A DNA stretch of 8,329 bases. Source: Bacteroidales bacterium. Its GTDB lineage: Bacteria > Bacteroidota > Bacteroidia > Bacteroidales > VadinHA17. The stretch lies in the NCBI GenBank assembly GCA_013314865.1, contig JABUEV010000085.1, forward strand, positions 1-8,329, in the 5' to 3' direction. The notes beneath the pieces are model-generated. The model made no database searches. It worked only from the letters and a program-made list of their open reading frames with translations, and was not told where the DNA came from. This document shows positions 7,061 through 8,329 of this stretch, piece by piece (the first letter of the stretch is position 1; the number at the start of each line of letters is the position of its first letter). Both the position numbers and the translations under genes were made by a program.

Positions 7061-8329
7061 TTAATAGCCGGGATTCTGCTTTAACTTAGGATTTGCATCT
7101 ATCGCTGTTTGAGGAATCGGGAATAATAAACGGTATTCGGGCAGTGGATTTGGCCTCCAGACCGGTATTGGATCGAGGAATTTGCCAAACCTTATCAGGT
7201 CCTGTCTTCCCCAGTTTTCCCATGCCAGCTCAAACCGGCGTTCCATTCTGATATCTTCGAGGGTTACACTGGTTTTCAGTTTAGACGGGTCAGTGAAAGC
7301 TCTTTTTCTCAATTCATTAACGAGCCTCGTTGCCTCTTCATTATCAATACCTAGCCTTACCAGACATTCGGCTTTCATAAGGTAGACATCAGCCAGTCTG
7401 TATATTGCACAGTCGTTTTCCATTGCAGTGACGCCTTTTTTATACTCCCATTTGTTGCATCTTGCTCCGTCTTCCTGTTCCACCTGACCCCAGCCGTCAG
7501 CATCAATAGCATATTTAATTGTAATATCCACTGTATGGATGAGCGGACGTCCGTGGGCTGTTATAATTACCTGGCCTGTAGACGGATCTATCATTGGGCC
7601 AATCAGAAAACTTCCCAGGTAACGTTTGTCATCAGGATCAAATGATTTAACATAATCGGCCTGGGCACATATTCCGTTGTTAGCGCTTCCAGGCAGACCT
7701 AAAGCCTTGGGATCGAGATAATGAAGGGTATAGCCGCGTGCAGGGAACGGATACGAGATGCTGTTCACAGCCGAAAGGATCTGTTCTTTGGAATTTTCAT
7801 TATTGGCACTGAACTGACTTTTCCAGTCTGGTTCCAGAGAATAGGGAAGTGACATAATAACATCGCAGGCATCAATACACTCCTGCCACTTCGGACCTCC
7901 TGCGGGATTCCATACCATTGCATTCAGATACATCTTAGCGAGCATAAAATATACTGCTCCCTTGGTGAACTTTCCGTAGCTTGCAGGAGTCACATCTGCC
8001 CTGATCTTGTCTTTTATATCATTTAATTCAGACAAAACCCAGGCATAGACTTCTGCGCGTGTTTTTGTTTCAGGTTTACTCACATCTTTGAAGTCTGTGA
8101 CAAGAGGCACGTTGCCATAACAGTCAACCAGTTCCATGTACCTCATTGCCCTTGCAGCCCTGACCTGGCATAAGTAGGCTTCTTTTTCACCATCAGGGAT
8201 TGCCTGGCTGTTTGTAATCAAATAGATAATCTGGTTGAAGTTTGTTATTCTTGAATAACTTGTGTTGTAAATATTAATTGCACCACTGGTTTTTGGCGTC
8301 CACATCCCCATTGTCATCTCTTTGTACGT
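7061..8329 (-). CDS. SusD/RagB-family nutrient-uptake outer-membrane lipoprotein, 5' partial
   Basis: The surface glycan-binding partner of a SusC-type TonB-dependent transporter. The frame is open to the right edge: codons for TYKE precede the first visible ATG (8317), so that ATG is not the start. The 422 visible residues compare with about 500-600 in the family, so the signal peptide, lipobox and first part of the helical domain are missing. Visible SusD marks, numbered from the window edge: the TPR-like helix with CQVRAARAMRYMELVDCYGNVPLV (54-77), AEVYAWVLSELNDI (92-105), KGAVYFMLAKMYLNA (123-137), the C-terminal-domain helix YRLADVYLMKAECLVRLG (310-327), NELRKRAF (338-345), ERRFELAWENWGRQDLIRFGKF (363-384) and the usual ending LLFPIPQTAIDANP to the NPGY terminus. 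Ligand cannot be predicted from sequence. The susC gene is expected immediately beyond the right edge. A hairpin about 66 bases downstream separates it from the DUF1080 gene. Confidence 0.95.
   Translation of the reverse strand, partial: TYKEMTMGMWTPKTSGAINIYNTSYSRITNFNQIIYLITNSQAIPDGEKEAYLCQVRAARAMRYMELVDCYGNVPLVTDFKDVSKPETKTRAEVYAWVLSELNDIKDKIRADVTPASYGKFTKGAVYFMLAKMYLNAMVWNPAGGPKWQECIDACDVIMSLPYSLEPDWKSQFSANNENSKEQILSAVNSISYPFPARGYTLHYLDPKALGLPGSANNGICAQADYVKSFDPDDKRYLGSFLIGPMIDPSTGQVIITAHGRPLIHTVDITIKYAIDADGWGQVEQEDGARCNKWEYKKGVTAMENDCAIYRLADVYLMKAECLVRLGIDNEEATRLVNELRKRAFTDPSKLKTSVTLEDIRMERRFELAWENWGRQDLIRFGKFLDPIPVWRPNPLPEYRLLFPIPQTAIDANPKLKQNPGY

Overview
The window looks like a chromosomal segment from a member of the Bacteroidota, most likely an environmental or anaerobic Bacteroidales-type organism. 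The evidence is a gingipain-family (C25) peptidase ending in a type IX secretion (T9SS) sorting domain, a SusD/RagB glycan-binding protein, paired DUF1080 proteins, a Bacteroidota-style lipobox, and start codons preceded by A/T-rich sequence without a clear Shine-Dalgarno. No RNA genes, CRISPR arrays, insertion sequences or phage genes were seen.

Layout. The left part (1-3607) is read on the + strand. It holds the 3' portion of a large secreted C25 cysteine peptidase, cut by the left edge and open upstream of its first visible ATG, followed after 32 bases by a small HD-domain hydrolase. The right part (3671-8329) is read entirely on the - strand. In transcription order it runs: SusD-like lipoprotein (5' end cut by the right edge), secreted DUF1080 protein, Tat-exported Gfo/Idh/MocA oxidoreductase, and DUF1080 lipoprotein. 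The two blocks converge at about 3607-3671. There a perfect 9-bp hairpin with a T-rich tail on the - strand ends the right-hand block. Two further hairpins lie between genes of the - strand cluster, one after the SusD gene and one after the oxidoreductase gene.

How the genes may work together. The - strand genes look like the distal half of a polysaccharide utilisation locus. SusD, with a SusC transporter expected just beyond the right edge, would capture a glycan or glycoside at the cell surface. The oxidoreductase and the two different DUF1080 proteins carry export signals, so they would act in the envelope. DUF1080 (3-keto-disaccharide hydrolase family) and Gfo/Idh/MocA enzymes are known partners in oxidative glycoside breakdown: C3 is oxidised to a ketone, then the glycosidic bond is cut by elimination and hydration. 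This, rather than a classical glycoside hydrolase, is the most interesting reading of the window. The assignment of steps and the substrate are inference. The C25 peptidase and HD protein have no evident link to this pathway.
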